Of a DNA stretch of 64,000 nucleotides, positions 63,350 through 64,000 are shown piece by piece. The stretch is taken from the NCBI RefSeq assembly GCF_010747415.1, contig NZ_JAAGNZ010000004.1:1-64000 (forward strand), written 5' to 3'. The first letter of the stretch is position 1. Each line of letters begins with the position of its first letter. Below the pieces are notes generated by a model. It did no database searches, had not been told where the DNA came from, and saw only the letters and a program-made list of their open reading frames with translations. This DNA is from Spirosoma agri (GTDB taxonomy: Bacteria > Bacteroidota > Bacteroidia > Cytophagales > Spirosomataceae). The position numbers and the translations under genes are program-made.

Positions 63350-64000
63350 ACTTTCAGAAATTGTATGATAAGAACTTACTAATCGATAAATTCTGTTGTC
63401 ATCAAATAATAGACTGCTGATAACCAGATATTTGCGTGTTAACTTTCAGAAATTGTATGATAAAAAATCGTATTCCTTTTATGGCAATATATTGAAAGTC
63501 AATAAGTTAACCATGTAACTTTCAGAAATTGTACGAAGTAAATGGCAACTCCTACTAATACAAATGCTTGAGAACGAGCGAACTATCATCTCGTTCATAA
63601 TTATTACATAATCAATCTAGTGCTGTTTTGACAAGCGTAGTGTAATGAAAATCAATTAGTTACGCGTTAACTTTCAGAAATTGTATGATAAGTTATTTAT
63701 GCCATAGTTAACCGTAATTGATTGTAGTTCAAGTAGCTATGTAATGGCCTCAAAAAAATAGCTCAATAATACTTACTATATAATACTCTATAAATCAATA
63801 TATTACGCGTTAACTTTCAGAAATTGTATGATAAATTATATGCAGTCGCATCCTACTGTATTTTCTCAAGTAGCTGACTATAAGTAAGTTATTGACTATT
63901 TGGTAGGTGCTTTTCAATTGTGCATCAACTTAGTATTTACTCATAAGTGTCTATAAATCAATAGATTGACTACTAACTTTCAGAAATTGTATGTTGCCGT
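63350..64000 (+). repeat. Interspersed direct-repeat array, at least six copies, open at right edge
   Basis: The core ACTTTCAGAAATTGTATG, mostly followed by ATAA, starts at 63350, 63442, 63518 (diverged end GTACGAA), 63670, 63813 and 63976 (end ATGTTG). Copies 4-6 extend 20 bases to the left with AATCAAT near the start (63650, 63793, 63956); copies 4 and 5 also share TTACGCGTTA. The full unit is about 42 bp. Copies 2 and 3 share weaker forms, and copy 1 mainly the right half. The unique segments between full units measure about 50, 33, 112, 101 and 121 bp and share no sequence. The segment 63538-63649 contains a hairpin GAACGAG/CTCGTTC (63572-63596). There is no ORF longer than about 20 codons, and the region is very AT-rich. 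The uneven spacing rules out ordinary CRISPR. Confidence 0.85.

Noticed and set aside
63350..64000. CRISPR array
   Set aside because: The spacers vary from about 33 to 121 bp and most exceed any normal spacer, repeat ends vary, and no cas gene is present in the window.

Overview
The window looks like chromosome from a Bacteroidota member of the Cytophagales, probably Spirosoma or a close relative. The evidence is two SusC/SusD outer-membrane uptake pairs, two hybrid two-component regulators with beta-propeller sensors, a type IX secretion tail on a giant surface protein, TAnnTTTG-type promoter boxes and few Shine-Dalgarno sequences. No database could be searched, so family names rest on motifs read by eye.

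Layout. 1-10.9 kb: two tandem, paralogous giant surface proteins (beta-helix modules plus Ig/PKD-like repeats) on the minus strand. The first runs off the left edge, and a fragment of an ECF sigma factor lies between them. 11-30 kb: a polysaccharide-utilisation locus. A susC-susD operon (minus) diverges from a polysaccharide lyase and a GH88 unsaturated-uronyl hydrolase (plus). The block is flanked by two hybrid regulators, and a DUF5703-type (GH95-like) glycosidase follows. The chemistry points to a uronic-acid polysaccharide: lyase cleavage outside, SusCD uptake, then GH88 removal of the unsaturated uronyl end. 30-34.7 kb: housekeeping genes (TlpA-like redoxin, HD hydrolase, Crp/Fnr regulator, LOG-family protein, GNAT). 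35-39.8 kb: a second susC-susD pair without enzymes, closed by a perfect 50-bp palindromic terminator. 39.9-47.3 kb: beta-carbonic anhydrase, pta-ackA acetate operon, a glycerophosphodiesterase and an ABC transporter pair. 47.5-55.9 kb: small genes, an S8 protease, a PRISE-type reductase, DNA glycosylase tag, and gaps holding decayed gene fragments. 56-60.5 kb: an OmpR-type response regulator and histidine kinase, then a striking operator of four TTAAG boxes at exact 11-bp period, then a coiled-coil membrane protein and a membrane-anchored endonuclease/phosphatase-fold protein. 61-62.7 kb: a small lipoprotein, an outer-membrane beta-barrel gene interrupted by two in-frame TAG codons, and a cold-shock protein.

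The last 650 bases, running off the right edge, are the most unusual part. They are AT-rich, non-coding sequence holding at least six copies of a strongly conserved 22-bp element (about 42 bp in the later copies), separated by unique segments of roughly 33-121 bp. An exact promoter box sits just before copy 1, and a 46-codon ORF lies upstream on the other strand. It does not match CRISPR geometry and I cannot assign it to a known system; the partner genes, if any, lie outside the window.

Other signals worth a second look are 21-bp-phased direct repeats in the control regions of both regulator-associated loci, and a palindromic insertion inside the kinase/receiver linker of the first hybrid regulator.
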